40,187 bases of DNA from Deferrivibrio essentukiensis (GCF_020480685.1 NZ_JAJAFU010000022.1:1-40187); one strand, 5' to 3'. Shown: positions 18,399 to 28,194, counted from the stretch's first letter. Translations and numbers: made by a program. Notes: generated by a model from the letters alone, not told the origin.

Positions 18399-19318
18399 AC
18401 AATTTTCTCCGCAGCTCTAAGCTTCGCGCTTCTGCTTAGCTTATTTTCATTTATCTCACTTTCAGATGGAATAACCGGTTTTTTGGTAAGTATTCTAAAG
18501 GTTTTGACTTTACCACAATTACAAATAGGTGTTTTTATCTCACAAATACAATCTTTAGCATAGTAATTGAGCATATCTTTAACAAGCCTATCTTCAAGAG
18601 AATGAAAAGAAATAAATACTACACGCCCAGACTTATTTATAATTTTTTCGAGTGACTTTAATAACGATTCTATAGACTCCAGCTCTTTATTTACAAATAT
18701 CCTCAATGCTTGAAAAGATTTTGTCGCAGGATGAATACCAGGTTTATGAAACTTTTTAGGTACAGCATCAAAGATTATATCTGCAAGCTCTTTTGTAGTA
18801 GATATTTTTTCAATAGCCCTTTTTTGAACTATTTTTCCTGCAATGCGCTTAGCAAACTGCTCTTCTCCATATTTTTTAAGAATATTTGCGATTGTTTCCT
18901 CAGGATAGTTATTAACTAGGGTATAAGCATCAATTTCAAGATTTTTATCCATCCTCATATCAAGCGGCCCGGACCTTAAGAAAGAAAAACCTCTCTGAGG
19001 ATCGTTTAACTGAAAACTTGAAGCTCCAAAATCCGCATATAGCCCGTCAACTGCCTGAATACCTAATTCAGCCAGTATATTTGCTATGTTAGAAAAATTA
19101 TCATTTATTACCATAACATTAGGCAAATTAAATTTCTCCTTTAATCGCTCTACGGCATCTTGATCTCTATCTAAAATTATAAGCTTCCCTGACTCACCTA
19201 TCTTTTCCAAAACCAGCTTAGCATGTCCACCACCACCGCCGGTGCAATCAACATACACGCCACCTTTTATAGGTCTTAAATATTCTATCAATTCTTTAGA
19301 CATCACAGGCTTATGCAT
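18395..19318 (-). CDS. rsmH: 16S rRNA (cytosine1402-N4)-methyltransferase RsmH
   Basis: SAM-dependent methyltransferase for C1402 in the ribosomal P site (formerly MraW). 307 residues. MHKPVMSKELIEYL start, SAM motif VYVDCTGGGGGHA (about 17-29), DGLYADFGASSFQLNDPQRGFSF (about 94-116) and FISFHSLEDRLVK. The AGGTGAT Shine-Dalgarno overlaps the 10-bp gap after mraZ. Confidence 0.97.
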   Translation of the reverse strand: MHKPVMSKELIEYLRPIKGGVYVDCTGGGGGHAKLVLEKIGESGKLIILDRDQDAVERLKEKFNLPNVMVINDNFSNIANILAELGIQAVDGLYADFGASSFQLNDPQRGFSFLRSGPLDMRMDKNLEIDAYTLVNNYPEETIANILKKYGEEQFAKRIAGKIVQKRAIEKISTTKELADIIFDAVPKKFHKPGIHPATKSFQALRIFVNKELESIESLLKSLEKIINKSGRVVFISFHSLEDRLVKDMLNYYAKDCICEIKTPICNCGKVKTFRILTKKPVIPSESEINENKLSRSAKLRAAEKIV

Positions 19319-19328
19319 TTATCACCTG

Positions 19329-19793
19329 CTACAAATTTATCTCAGGAAACTGTTCAGAAATCGTATTGAACATATCCTCCACATCAATATGCTCAAACTC
19401 TGCATCCCATTTATCTTTAGGCCATATCTCTATTTTATTTCTAACTCCTACAATCACACATTCCGAAGACAGACCTGTTTTTTCTCTCAATATGTTCGGT
19501 ATCAAGATTCTACCCTGCCTATCGATAGTACAATCCTCCGCAGTAGAATACAGATACTTTATAAATTTTTTTACTTTTGGGTCACTTGGCGGTTCTTTTT
19601 CCCAAGCTTCCTCAAGCTTTGCCCACTCATATACCGGATAAGCGACAATGTGACTGCCGAGTGAAACTAAAATCAGTGACTCTTCATTGTATTTTGATTT
19701 AAGAATATCTCTAAATTTGGACGGAATACTGACACGGCCTGTTTCGTTGATGGTGTGCAAACTTTTGCCTTTGAAACTTCCTAAAATTTTCAT
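19329..19793 (-). CDS. mraZ: Transcriptional regulator MraZ
   Basis: First gene of the dcw operon. MraZ is a DNA-binding protein of the AbrB/MraZ fold that controls its own operon in several bacteria. Two tandem domains are visible: GSFKGKSLHTINETGRVSIPSKFR near the N-terminus and EDCTIDRQGRILIPNILRE at about 70-88. The ATG at 19793 gives 154 residues. The frame runs five codons further to a TTG at 19808, which is less likely because family members start at the M-x-x-G-x-F/Y-x-G sequence. Confidence 0.93.
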   Translation of the reverse strand: MKILGSFKGKSLHTINETGRVSIPSKFRDILKSKYNEESLILVSLGSHIVAYPVYEWAKLEEAWEKEPPSDPKVKKFIKYLYSTAEDCTIDRQGRILIPNILREKTGLSSECVIVGVRNKIEIWPKDKWDAEFEHIDVEDMFNTISEQFPEINL

Positions 19794-19816
19794 AACATTC
19801 CATACCAATAAATGAC

Positions 19817-19858
19817 ATTATATGACAAATAATACACATATACAACATTTGCTGTCAA
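19817..19858 (-). promoter_or_regulatory. Promoter region of the dcw operon
   Basis: Two overlapping sigma-70 arrangements can be read on the minus strand: TTGACA (19858-19853) with an 18-bp spacer to TATTAT (19834-19829), and TTGTAT (19845-19840) with a 17-bp spacer to a perfect TATAAT (19822-19817). Either leaves a short leader before mraZ. Two TGTCAT repeats (19827-19822 and 19817-19812, period 10 bp) overlap the second -10 hexamer and could be an operator. Confidence 0.65.
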
Positions 19859-19914
19859 GGGAAATATCTATAAAATTTTCTTTTTAATTACTAAAAATAC
19901 TTAAAAATATAGCC

Positions 19915-19943
19915 TTTACAACATACATAAAAATACCTATACT
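19915..19943 (+). promoter_or_regulatory. Promoter of the outer-membrane protein gene
   Basis: TTTACA (19915-19920), a 17-bp spacer and TATACT (19938-19943). A start near 19950 would give a leader of about 50 nt ending in the SD GAGG at 19993-19996. Confidence 0.6.
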
Positions 19944-20002
19944 GATTAAACAATTACTAACTGAACACTGGCTTTCAATAAAAAGTTTATCCGAGGTGTT
20001 TA

Positions 20003-20914
20003 ATATTACGTTTTATAATAATCTTATTATTTTTTACAATCAGTAGTCTTTATGCCGAAACAAAGTTAGGTATAGGCACTATATTTACTTCCACAAAAAG
20101 CAATTTTGATACAAACAGTAATAATTATTTAGCTAAACATGATAAACCTAGCTCGTATGAAAGTGATACGGCACTCATAGGGGAGCTTAGCTTCTCAAAG
20201 AAATATGGCGATTCATCAATCTCAGGCGGAATAGGATATTCGGGTGATGCACGCGGACTTTTTATTTCTGGTAAAAGGAAAATTGAAAATTACGGTGATT
20301 TGAAAGCTCAAATATTTATTGACCCTTTTAAAAAAGGGTGGAAAAATCCATATAAATTAAACAGTAAAAGAGAAGAAACTGATATTTACACTTACGGTCT
20401 TAATCTTGAACTTAATAAAGTAATGAACACAAACTTTTTGATTAAATATAACTTAAAATATACTGATATCAGAAAAGATAATGTAGAATACAGTACTCTC
20501 AAAAGGGATGCAATCTTTAAAGACTTTATTGTAGGGTACAATGTAAAGACAAAAATTAGGGGCTTAATGTTTATACCGGAAGTATCTTTCAATACATCAA
20601 AAGCAAAAGGTGAAAGTAACAGCTTTTATGGATATGGTGCTGGTTTTTCATCTCTTTATTTCAAAAGAAACCTTAAGCTAATCTTTAAAGGAAATATTTA
20701 TAAAAAATATTACCAAGATGATGAGCCTATTTTTGGAAAAAAACGCAATGAAAATTCACACAACCTTATGCTTGTTTGCAATATTGATAATCCGTTAGGT
20801 TTTGAAAAAACTTATCTGACTTTGACAGCAGGATATTCAGAAAAATATTCAAACATAGATTTTTATAAAGAATCAAAAATATTTTCAGGGATTATTATTG
20901 GATACAAATTTTAA
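20003..20914 (+). CDS. Outer-membrane beta-barrel protein, possibly DUF2860, with ATA in the start position
   Basis: An unbroken frame of 303 codons. Its first 18 codons read as a classic Sec signal peptide (ILRFIIILLFFTISSLYA, cut before ETK) if translation begins at ATA 20003. GAGG (19993-19996) lies 6 nt ahead, and a promoter lies at 19915-19943. No ATG, GTG or TTG exists in frame between the upstream stop (19979) and the signal peptide. The first in-frame TTG (20300) would remove the signal peptide and 99 residues. The mature part alternates polar and aromatic residues and ends GIIIGYKF, the terminal-Phe signature of outer-membrane barrels. The WKNPYKLNSKREETD segment recalls DUF2860 proteins of Vibrio and relatives (from memory, moderate). 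Either the start is non-canonical or a point mutation (ATG to ATA) has silenced a recently intact gene. Confidence 0.75.
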   Translation: MLRFIIILLFFTISSLYAETKLGIGTIFTSTKSNFDTNSNNYLAKHDKPSSYESDTALIGELSFSKKYGDSSISGGIGYSGDARGLFISGKRKIENYGDLKAQIFIDPFKKGWKNPYKLNSKREETDIYTYGLNLELNKVMNTNFLIKYNLKYTDIRKDNVEYSTLKRDAIFKDFIVGYNVKTKIRGLMFIPEVSFNTSKAKGESNSFYGYGAGFSSLYFKRNLKLIFKGNIYKKYYQDDEPIFGKKRNENSHNLMLVCNIDNPLGFEKTYLTLTAGYSEKYSNIDFYKESKIFSGIIIGYKF

Positions 20915-20940
20915 AAAAGTATGCCGGAAGACCGGCATAC
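20913..20940 (-). terminator. Intrinsic terminator of leuA
   Basis: A nine-base perfect stem, GTATGCCGG (20919-20927) with CCGGCATAC (20932-20940), and a four-base loop. On the minus strand it is followed by six T (20918-20913), right after the leuA stop. On the plus strand it has no U tract, but the hairpin may still protect the 3' end of the convergent outer-membrane protein mRNA. Confidence 0.88.
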
Positions 20941-20941
20941 C

Positions 20942-22492
20942 CTAAATAGTATCGCTAACTTCTTTTTTACCAAAATTTTTTCTATTTAAATATCTGTTTA
21001 AAGCATTTAAATAAGCTTTTGCACTTGCTTCTACAACATCCGTCGAATATCCACGCCCGGTAACCTCTATACCTGAGTCTTCAAAAACTACACTCACTAC
21101 CACTTCTCCTTGAGCATCTTTTCCAGCTGTCACTGCATTAATTCTATACTTTTTTAGCCTACCTTGAACACCTGCTATCCTTTCAATAGCCTTAAAGCTT
21201 GCATCTACCGGGCCATCACCGGTTGAAGCATCCATACTAATATTACCTTTGGCATCCATAAGCTGAACTGTGGCAGTCGGAACAGCGGTATTACCACTAA
21301 CAATATTTATATATTCAAGAGAAAAAGCTTCTTTGGCAATGCTTGTTTGATTTTCAATAATTATTTCAATATCTTCGTCATATACCTCTTTCTTTTTGTC
21401 TGCCAACACCTTAAATTTATTGTATACTTTCTCGATATCTATCCCTTCTATATCATAACCCAAATCCTGAATTCTTTTTAAAAGAGCATGTCTTCCAGAA
21501 TGCTTACCAAGAACAAGTTTGTTAGATGGGAAACCAACACTTTCAGGTGTCATTATTTCATAAGTTGTTCTCTCTTTTAAAACACCATCCTGATGTATTC
21601 CAGCTTCATGGGCAAAAGCATTTTTACCAATAATCGCCTTATTTGGCTGCACTTGTACTCCAGTAATAGAAGTCAAAAGTCTGCTTGTTTTATAGATTTC
21701 ATGAGTATTAATACCATTTTCAACATCGTTGAAAATATCACGTCTAACATACATTGCCATTATAACTTCTTCAAGGGAAGCATTACCAGCTCTCTCACCT
21801 ATCCCATTGATAGTACATTCCACTTGTGAAGCACCGGCTTTTATAGCAGCTAAAGAGTTAGCAACCGCAAGTCCAAGATCATTGTGACAATGTACACTTA
21901 TTGCAGCCTTGTCAACATTTGGAACCTTATTCATAATTGTTGAAATAATCTTTTCAAATTCCATCGGCACAGTGTAACCTACGGTATCTGGGATATTTAC
22001 TGTTTTAGCACCTGCCTTTATTACCTCTTCAACAACCTTGCATAAAAAATCAAGATTAGTCCTCGTGGCATCTTCAGCACTAAATTCCACGTCTTCACAA
22101 AGATTTCTTGCATATTTTACCGCTTCAATAGCTGTTTCCAACACTTCTTCAGGGGATTTTTTAAGCTTATACTGCATATGTATATCAGACGTGGCAATAA
22201 ATGTGTGGATTCTTGGTCTAAAAGCATTTTTAAGTGCCTCATAACCAACTTCAATATCTTTTTTATTAGCTCTGCAAAGACCTGCGACTGCCGGTTTTTT
22301 TACAGTTTCCGCGACCTTTTTGACCGCTTCAAAATCACCGGGTGAAGAGATAGGAAAACCGGCTTCAATAACATCTACCCCCAAACGTTCGAGCTGCAAG
22401 GCCATTTTAATCTTCTCATCAATGTTCATACTAAAACCGGGCGCTTGTTCCCCATCCCTTAATGTGGTGTCAAATACTACAATTTTTCTCAT
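20942..22492 (-). CDS. leuA: 2-isopropylmalate synthase
   Basis: Condenses acetyl-CoA with 2-oxoisovalerate in the first committed step of leucine synthesis. 516 residues, the full long form. The DRE-TIM barrel begins [16 protein letters not shown] (7-22), the metal-binding [11 protein letters not shown] is near 198-208, then [14 protein letters not shown]-terminal regulatory domain (about 380-505) implies leucine feedback control. The ATG has a GGAGGAAG SD. A terminator-like hairpin lies just ahead of that SD, with no space for a promoter between. Confidence 0.97.
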   Translation of the reverse strand: MRKIVVFDTTLRDGEQAPGFSMNIDEKIKMALQLERLGVDVIEAGFPISSPGDFEAVKKVAETVKKPAVAGLCRANKKDIEVGYEALKNAFRPRIHTFIATSDIHMQYKLKKSPEEVLETAIEAVKYARNLCEDVEFSAEDATRTNLDFLCKVVEEVIKAGAKTVNIPDTVGYTVPMEFEKIISTIMNKVPNVDKAAISVHCHNDLGLAVANSLAAIKAGASQVECTINGIGERAGNASLEEVIMAMYVRRDIFNDVENGINTHEIYKTSRLLTSITGVQVQPNKAIIGKNAFAHEAGIHQDGVLKERTTYEIMTPESVGFPSNKLVLGKHSGRHALLKRIQDLGYDIEGIDIEKVYNKFKVLADKKKEVYDEDIEIIIENQTSIAKEAFSLEYINIVSGNTAVPTATVQLMDAKGNISMDASTGDGPVDASFKAIERIAGVQGRLKKYRINAVTAGKDAQGEVVVSVVFEDSGIEVTGRGYSTDVVEASAKAYLNALNRYLNRKNFGKKEVSDTI

Positions 22493-22520
22493 CGACTTCC
22501 TCCTTTATTTTAAACTATAC

Positions 22521-22556
22521 AAAAAAAGCCCTACCCCCGTTGGAGGGTAGGGCTTT
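22521..22556 (-). terminator. Terminator-like hairpin between pssA and leuA
   Basis: GCCCTACCC (22528-22536 on the plus strand) pairs with GGGTAGGGC (22545-22553), extended by three A-T pairs. On the minus strand the stem is followed by seven T (22527-22521). It follows pssA by about 25 bp and ends 28 bp before the leuA ATG. It could be the end of the psd-pssA unit, an attenuator for leuA, or both. Confidence 0.85.
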
Positions 22557-22581
22557 ATATTCGCCTTTGCGGTATAGAGAG

Positions 22582-23316
22582 TTAAATCTCCTCTATACTG
22601 TCCTCCACCGGGATCTTCTTCTTATAACGTAGTAGACCAAGTAGTAGACCTGAAAAAATATAACCGACAAAAAACAGAAAGAGAAATACTTCAGGATACA
22701 TCCCTATTATGAATATAAACAACACGAAAAGAACCATTATATTAAAGGGCCTCTTAGAAATACCCTCAACCTTTTTAAAACTATAATATGGAAGTGAACT
22801 AACCATTAAAAATGCCAAGAGATATATCATAAAGACATAAGTAACAGGTATGGAAAAGTCTGTCGGATTGCCAAACACATCTTTAACAAAAAGGACACTT
22901 GTGGCTATTATTCCTGCAGCTGACGGAATCGGTAAGCCCACAAAAAAAGTGGAATCAACCTTCCCTGCCTGTACATTGAATCTTGCAAGCCTTAAAGCAC
23001 CACACGCCACAAAAAGAAAAGCAGCCATCCATCCAAGTCTCCCGTAAGGGATTAAAAGCCACATATATATCAAAACAGCTGGAGCTACTCCAAACGACAC
23101 CAAATCACTTAAAGAATCAAGCTGCACGCCAAACTTGCTTGTAGCATTGAGAGCTCTTGCAACCTTGCCATCCAACCCGTCAAAAACAAACGCAACCAAT
23201 ATTGCATATGCTGCCGCCACATAATTACCCTGTATTGATGATACGATGGAATAAAATCCACAAAACATACTCATTACAGTTAAGAAATTCGGCAAAATAC
23301 ATTTTTTTTCTATCAA
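22582..23316 (-). CDS. pssA: CDP-diacylglycerol--serine O-phosphatidyltransferase
   Basis: Makes phosphatidylserine from CDP-diacylglycerol and serine in the inner membrane; Psd then converts it to phosphatidylethanolamine. 244 residues, polytopic. The CDP-alcohol phosphotransferase motif is complete (DGLDGKVAR, then FGVQLDSLSD, about 46-71). The start is TTG at 23316 with AAGGAG 7 nt ahead, overlapping the psd stop by 4 bp. Confidence 0.95.
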   Translation of the reverse strand: MIEKKCILPNFLTVMSMFCGFYSIVSSIQGNYVAAAYAILVAFVFDGLDGKVARALNATSKFGVQLDSLSDLVSFGVAPAVLIYMWLLIPYGRLGWMAAFLFVACGALRLARFNVQAGKVDSTFFVGLPIPSAAGIIATSVLFVKDVFGNPTDFSIPVTYVFMIYLLAFLMVSSLPYYSFKKVEGISKRPFNIMVLFVLFIFIIGMYPEVFLFLFFVGYIFSGLLLGLLRYKKKIPVEDSIEEI

Positions 23317-23951
23317 CTATCTTCTCCTTCTTTAACACCTTCAAATCTTGCAATCACAGTTTCCCCGGCTTTAACATGGTCATTAAGGCTTACCACTATA
23401 AATGTATCCGCCGGAAAATAATGATCAACTCTTGACGAGAATTTGATTATACCTAACCTATCGCCTATTTGCAACAACTCATTTTCCTTCGCATAGCAAA
23501 CTGTCCTTCTGGCTACAAGACCAGCAACCTGTTTAAATATCATTCTGCCGTATTTTGAGTCCACATAGATAAGATTTTGTTCATTTTCCATAGAGCTTTC
23601 AGGCTTATCTGCCGCCAAAAACTTTCCAGGTCTATGCTCAACCTTAACAACCGTGCCGGTAACAGGCATACGGTTTACATGGACATTAAAGACATTCATA
23701 AATACACTTACTTTTTTATATGAAACTCCATCTAACTCTTCATCCTTTATTTCCACGACCTTTCCATCTGCAGCAGAAACAGCAATATTTTCAAAAGGGG
23801 GAACTGTCCTTTCCGGGTCTCTGAAAAATATTAAAAAGAAAACAACACAAGTTAAACTTAAAACTACCAAAAGCCATTTTGGAAAAACCAAAAAAACGAC
23901 AAATAAAACTGCCGCAGTTACAATAAAAGGAAAACCTTCTTTCGCTATCAA
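23313..23951 (-). CDS. psd: Phosphatidylserine decarboxylase (short type)
   Basis: A pyruvoyl enzyme that decarboxylates phosphatidylserine. 212 residues, the short form found with pssA. One or two N-terminal membrane segments (about 8-42), then ADGKV (61-65), SVFMNVFNVHVNRMPV (82-97) and the C-terminal processing site FSSRVDHYFP (171-180). In short-type enzymes the self-cleavage dyad is normally Gly-Ser (as in FGSRVD). Here it reads Ser172-Ser173 (TCG TCA). Ser173 can still form the pyruvoyl group, so function is probable but the change is unusual. The start is TTG with GGGAG five nt ahead, giving the typical MIAKEGFPF beginning. Confidence 0.92.
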   Translation of the reverse strand: MIAKEGFPFIVTAAVLFVVFLVFPKWLLVVLSLTCVVFFLIFFRDPERTVPPFENIAVSAADGKVVEIKDEELDGVSYKKVSVFMNVFNVHVNRMPVTGTVVKVEHRPGKFLAADKPESSMENEQNLIYVDSKYGRMIFKQVAGLVARRTVCYAKENELLQIGDRLGIIKFSSRVDHYFPADTFIVVSLNDHVKAGETVIARFEGVKEGEDS

Positions 23952-24064
23952 ATTCGACTCCCATTATTTTTCTAGTAATTTAACAAGTATAAAAAAAAAA
24001 GCAAGAGCATTTTAACTAACACTGCTAACTTATTAGAATAATCAAACTAACTTAATACTTTTCT

Positions 24065-24093
24065 TAAAAAAGAGGAGGGAGGATAACCCTCCC
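24065..24093 (-). terminator. Terminator after ilvC
   Basis: GGGAGG (24077-24082) pairs with CCTCCC (24088-24093) around a five-base loop. On the minus strand it is followed by TCCTC and then six T. It starts 10 bp after the ilvC stop and separates ilvBNC from psd-pssA. The rest of the 150-bp gap is A/T-rich, and I see no promoter for psd I would defend. Confidence 0.65.
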
Positions 24094-24102
24094 ATGATTA
24101 GA

Positions 24103-25119
<1,017 letters not shown>

Positions 25120-25128
25120 TTATTCCTC

Positions 25129-25644
25129 CTAGTGTTTTAAATCTTGTTTTGTAAAATCGGTAGTAGCCTTGCTACCCCTTGCTATTGCTACGCTGCCTGT
25201 CCTTACCACCTCAATAATACCATATACTTCCAAAACATCCAAAAAAGCTTTATTTTTATCCTTAGTGCCGGTAATTTCTATAACCATGGACTCGGTAGTC
25301 AAATCTACAATCTTACCCCTAAAAGTATTTACTATTCCGAATATTTCCGCCCTATATTTAGGAGAAGCATGGACTTTTACAAGCACCATCTCCCTTTCAA
25401 TATGGTCCATTTGGGTTACATCTCTGACTCTTATTGTATTAATCAATTTTCTTAACTGCTTGATTATTTGCTCAATAATTCTGTCATCACCGTGCGTAAC
25501 AATTGTCATTACAGAAAATTTCGGGTCATCAGTAACCCCCACAGAAAGACTTTCTATATTGTAGCCCCTTCCGCTGAAAAGACCTGCTACTCTCGATAAA
25601 ACTCCAAAATTATTTTCAACTAAAACGGAAATAATGTGTCTCAT
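25129..25644 (-). CDS. ilvN: Acetolactate synthase small (regulatory) subunit
   Basis: 171 residues with an N-terminal ACT domain (HIISVLVENNFGVLSRVAGLFSGRGYNIESL, about 3-33) and a C-terminal ALS-regulatory domain. The small subunit activates IlvB and confers valine feedback inhibition in the family. It lies 4 bp after ilvB. Sometimes called ilvH, as the two names are not separable by sequence here. Confidence 0.96.
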   Translation of the reverse strand: MRHIISVLVENNFGVLSRVAGLFSGRGYNIESLSVGVTDDPKFSVMTIVTHGDDRIIEQIIKQLRKLINTIRVRDVTQMDHIEREMVLVKVHASPKYRAEIFGIVNTFRGKIVDLTTESMVIEITGTKDKNKAFLDVLEVYGIIEVVRTGSVAIARGSKATTDFTKQDLKH

Positions 25645-25648
25645 AATA

Positions 25649-27343
25649 CTACTCCCCGTATATCATTTCATTGAGTGCTGCACCTGCAGGCACCATTGGA
25701 TATACGTTTTCTTCTCTATCCACTCTAAAGTCCATCAATACAGGTTTATCTTCAATCTTTAGAGACTCGGCAATCACATCGGCTACTTCTGACGGTTTTT
25801 CAGCTATCAGACCAACACACCCGTATGCATCTGCAAGCTTGACAAAGTCAGGCTGGCATTCAAGACATGAATAAGAATACCTTTTATTGTAAAATAGGTG
25901 CTGCCACTGTCTAATCATCCCTAAAAACTTATTATTAAGTATGGCAACCTTTACCCCTACTCTGTATTGGACGGCAGTACAAATCTCCTGCATATTCATC
26001 AAGAAGCTCCCATCACCGGCAATGTCAAAAACGTGTTTATCAGGTCTGCCAAGTTTAGCCCCGATTGCAGCAGGAAAACCAAACCCCATCGTACCAAGCC
26101 CCCCTGAGCTTATAAACTGTCTGGGGTGCTTAAATTTATAAAACTGTCCTGCCCACATCTGATTTTGTCCTACTTCCGTCGCAATTATTGCCTCTCCGTC
26201 AGTAAGCCTGCATATCTCCTCAACTACAAATTGAGGTTTTATCACTTTATCAGATTTTTTATAACTAAACGGTCTTTCGCTATTCCACGCTCTTATCTTT
26301 TTCAACCACCCTTTTCTGCTTTCAGCATTCTTCTCCCAGTTAAACTTATCAAGATACTCTTCCATCTGCTTCAAGACTTTTTTACAATCACCAACTACCG
26401 GTATATCTATATCCACAATCTTACTTATTGAAGCAGGGTCAATATCTATATGAGCAATTTTTGCATTAGGCGCAAAACCGTCGAGTCTGCCTGTTGACCT
26501 GTCGGAAAATCTTGTGCCGATAGCAAGTATAAAATCGGTTTCAGTCATTGCCATATTTGAAGCAAAATTACCGTGCATCCCTAACCAACCAACATAGTTC
26601 TCATGAGCACTTGGGAAACCGCCAAGCCCCAAAAAAGAATTTACGACTGGTAGACCAATCCTTTCCGAAAGTTTAACAAGCTCTTCTGTAGCGCCACTTA
26701 TAATCACACCGCCACCTGCATATATAACCGGTTTTTTTGCCTCTGATAGCTCTTTCAAAAGCTTTTTTATCTGCAAGGGGTGCCCTTCATAGGTCGGATT
26801 GTAACCCGGCAAATCTATTTTGCCACTACACTTTGTCTTAGTTTTTCCTGCAACCACATCTTTTGGCAAATCTATTACAACTGGCCCTGGCCTTCCTGTA
26901 CTAGCGATATAAAATGCTTCATTTATAACCCTTGGCAAATCATCTACATTTTGTACAAGATAGCTGTGTTTAACAATAGGTCTTGTAATCCCTATAATGT
27001 CCGCTTCTTGAAATGCATCTCCACCGATTAAAGCTGTAGGCACTTGACCGGTAAATGCCACCAAAGGAACAGAATCCATATATGCATTTGCAATGCCTGT
27101 CACAAGGTTTGTAGCACCGGGTCCACTTGTCCCAAAACAGACACCAACCTTTCCTGTTGCCCTGGCATACCCATCAGCAGCATGAACACCACCTTGCTCA
27201 TGACGAGGAAGCACATGAAGAATATCAGCATCAAATAGAGTATCATAAATACCAAGTAGCACACCGCCGGGATAACCAAATACTATGTCAACATTTTGCT
27301 TTTTCAAGCATTCTACCAATGCCTCTGCGCCTGTCCTGCTCAT
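25649..27343 (-). CDS. ilvB: Acetolactate synthase large (catalytic) subunit
   Basis: ThDP-dependent synthase for acetolactate and acetohydroxybutyrate. 564 residues. FGYPGGVLLGIYD and RHEQGGVHAADGYARATG (about 46-63, with the ThDP-activating Glu), GPGATNLVTGIANA, and the C-terminal ThDP motif GDGSFLMNMQE...NNKFLGMIRQWQ. AGGGG SD before the ATG. The 161-bp gap upstream, to the end of cobS, holds no clear terminator, T-box or leader peptide. A weak TTGAAA (27466-27461) is the only -35-like element. Confidence 0.98.
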   Translation of the reverse strand: MSRTGAEALVECLKKQNVDIVFGYPGGVLLGIYDTLFDADILHVLPRHEQGGVHAADGYARATGKVGVCFGTSGPGATNLVTGIANAYMDSVPLVAFTGQVPTALIGGDAFQEADIIGITRPIVKHSYLVQNVDDLPRVINEAFYIASTGRPGPVVIDLPKDVVAGKTKTKCSGKIDLPGYNPTYEGHPLQIKKLLKELSEAKKPVIYAGGGVIISGATEELVKLSERIGLPVVNSFLGLGGFPSAHENYVGWLGMHGNFASNMAMTETDFILAIGTRFSDRSTGRLDGFAPNAKIAHIDIDPASISKIVDIDIPVVGDCKKVLKQMEEYLDKFNWEKNAESRKGWLKKIRAWNSERPFSYKKSDKVIKPQFVVEEICRLTDGEAIIATEVGQNQMWAGQFYKFKHPRQFISSGGLGTMGFGFPAAIGAKLGRPDKHVFDIAGDGSFLMNMQEICTAVQYRVGVKVAILNNKFLGMIRQWQHLFYNKRYSYSCLECQPDFVKLADAYGCVGLIAEKPSEVADVIAESLKIEDKPVLMDFRVDREENVYPMVPAGAALNEMIYGE

Positions 27344-27504
27344 AAATTACCCCTTATTTTTTCTAATATTTACCCGGGTATAACCCTAAGCAAACATATT
27401 TTAAAAATCATGTTTAATTACACTAAATTTTTTTAAACGATTAACACAATAATGGTCTGTTTTCAAGTAAATTTTTAGAGTTTATCAAAATATTTATAAA
27501 GACA

Positions 27505-28194
27505 TTAAAAAGATAAAACATATAAAATGATTACTTCAGAAAACTCAATACTTGCCCCAACTGTATCGCCTGTCCAACCACCAAAAGAATTATTAAATTG
27601 CCTAATCAATAACTTTGCCAAAATAAAGCTAATGATAGTTACAAAAAGATATTGTTTTAAATCTATAAAAATAAAAAGTGCAAAAGAGCTTAATAAAAGG
27701 ATAAACACATTTTCTCTAAATGAGTAGTCTTTAAAAAAATTACCTGTCCCTTCACTGCGAGCATATTTAGAATTTGAAATCACATACCCACCAATAAACC
27801 TCGAAAAAAACATCGAAGCAGGAATTATACCGGGATTTGCATTTTTAAAAATATTTATTTTAAGTATTAGTATTAATATCAAAGTAATTGCCCCCATTAC
27901 CCCAATCCTACTATCTTTCATTATCTCAAGTTTTTTCTCTTTGTCCCTATGGGAAAAAAGTGCATCAGCCGTATCAGCAACCCCATCTAAATGCAAAGCC
28001 CCTGTAAAAACTACTATGGTAATCAATGCAATAATTTCTTTTAAATAAATATCACTCATCAACAACAAATATGCAGGTAAACCCATTAAAAGTCCAACTA
28101 ACGGAAAATAGGCAGGCGCATTTTTATTATCATATTCTTTTAAATTAAGCCTAAATATTGTTAAAAATGAAATGGCAGTAAGAAATGATTTCAT
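27505..28194 (-). CDS. cobS: Adenosylcobinamide-GDP ribazoletransferase (cobalamin synthase)
   Basis: Last enzyme of nucleotide-loop assembly: joins alpha-ribazole (or its phosphate) to AdoCbi-GDP in the inner membrane. 229 residues, strongly hydrophobic. The family motif HLDGVADTADALFS is near 68-81, then SRIGVMGA and GGWTGDTVGA at the C-terminus. It overlaps cobT by 4 bp and is the last gene of the operon. No clear terminator follows. Confidence 0.95.
   Translation of the reverse strand: MKSFLTAISFLTIFRLNLKEYDNKNAPAYFPLVGLLMGLPAYLLLMSDIYLKEIIALITIVVFTGALHLDGVADTADALFSHRDKEKKLEIMKDSRIGVMGAITLILILILKINIFKNANPGIIPASMFFSRFIGGYVISNSKYARSEGTGNFFKDYSFRENVFILLLSSFALFIFIDLKQYLFVTIISFILAKLLIRQFNNSFGGWTGDTVGASIEFSEVIILYVLSF

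Noticed and set aside
20300-20914. Shorter reading of the outer-membrane protein beginning at TTG 20300
   Set aside because: It lacks an SD, a signal peptide and 99 residues of clearly coding sequence that continues upstream in the same frame.
27344-27504. Possible T-box or peptide attenuator ahead of ilvB
   Set aside because: No terminator hairpin, T-box sequence or run of Ile/Val/Leu codons was found; only a short TACCCGGGTA palindrome (27370-27379 region).
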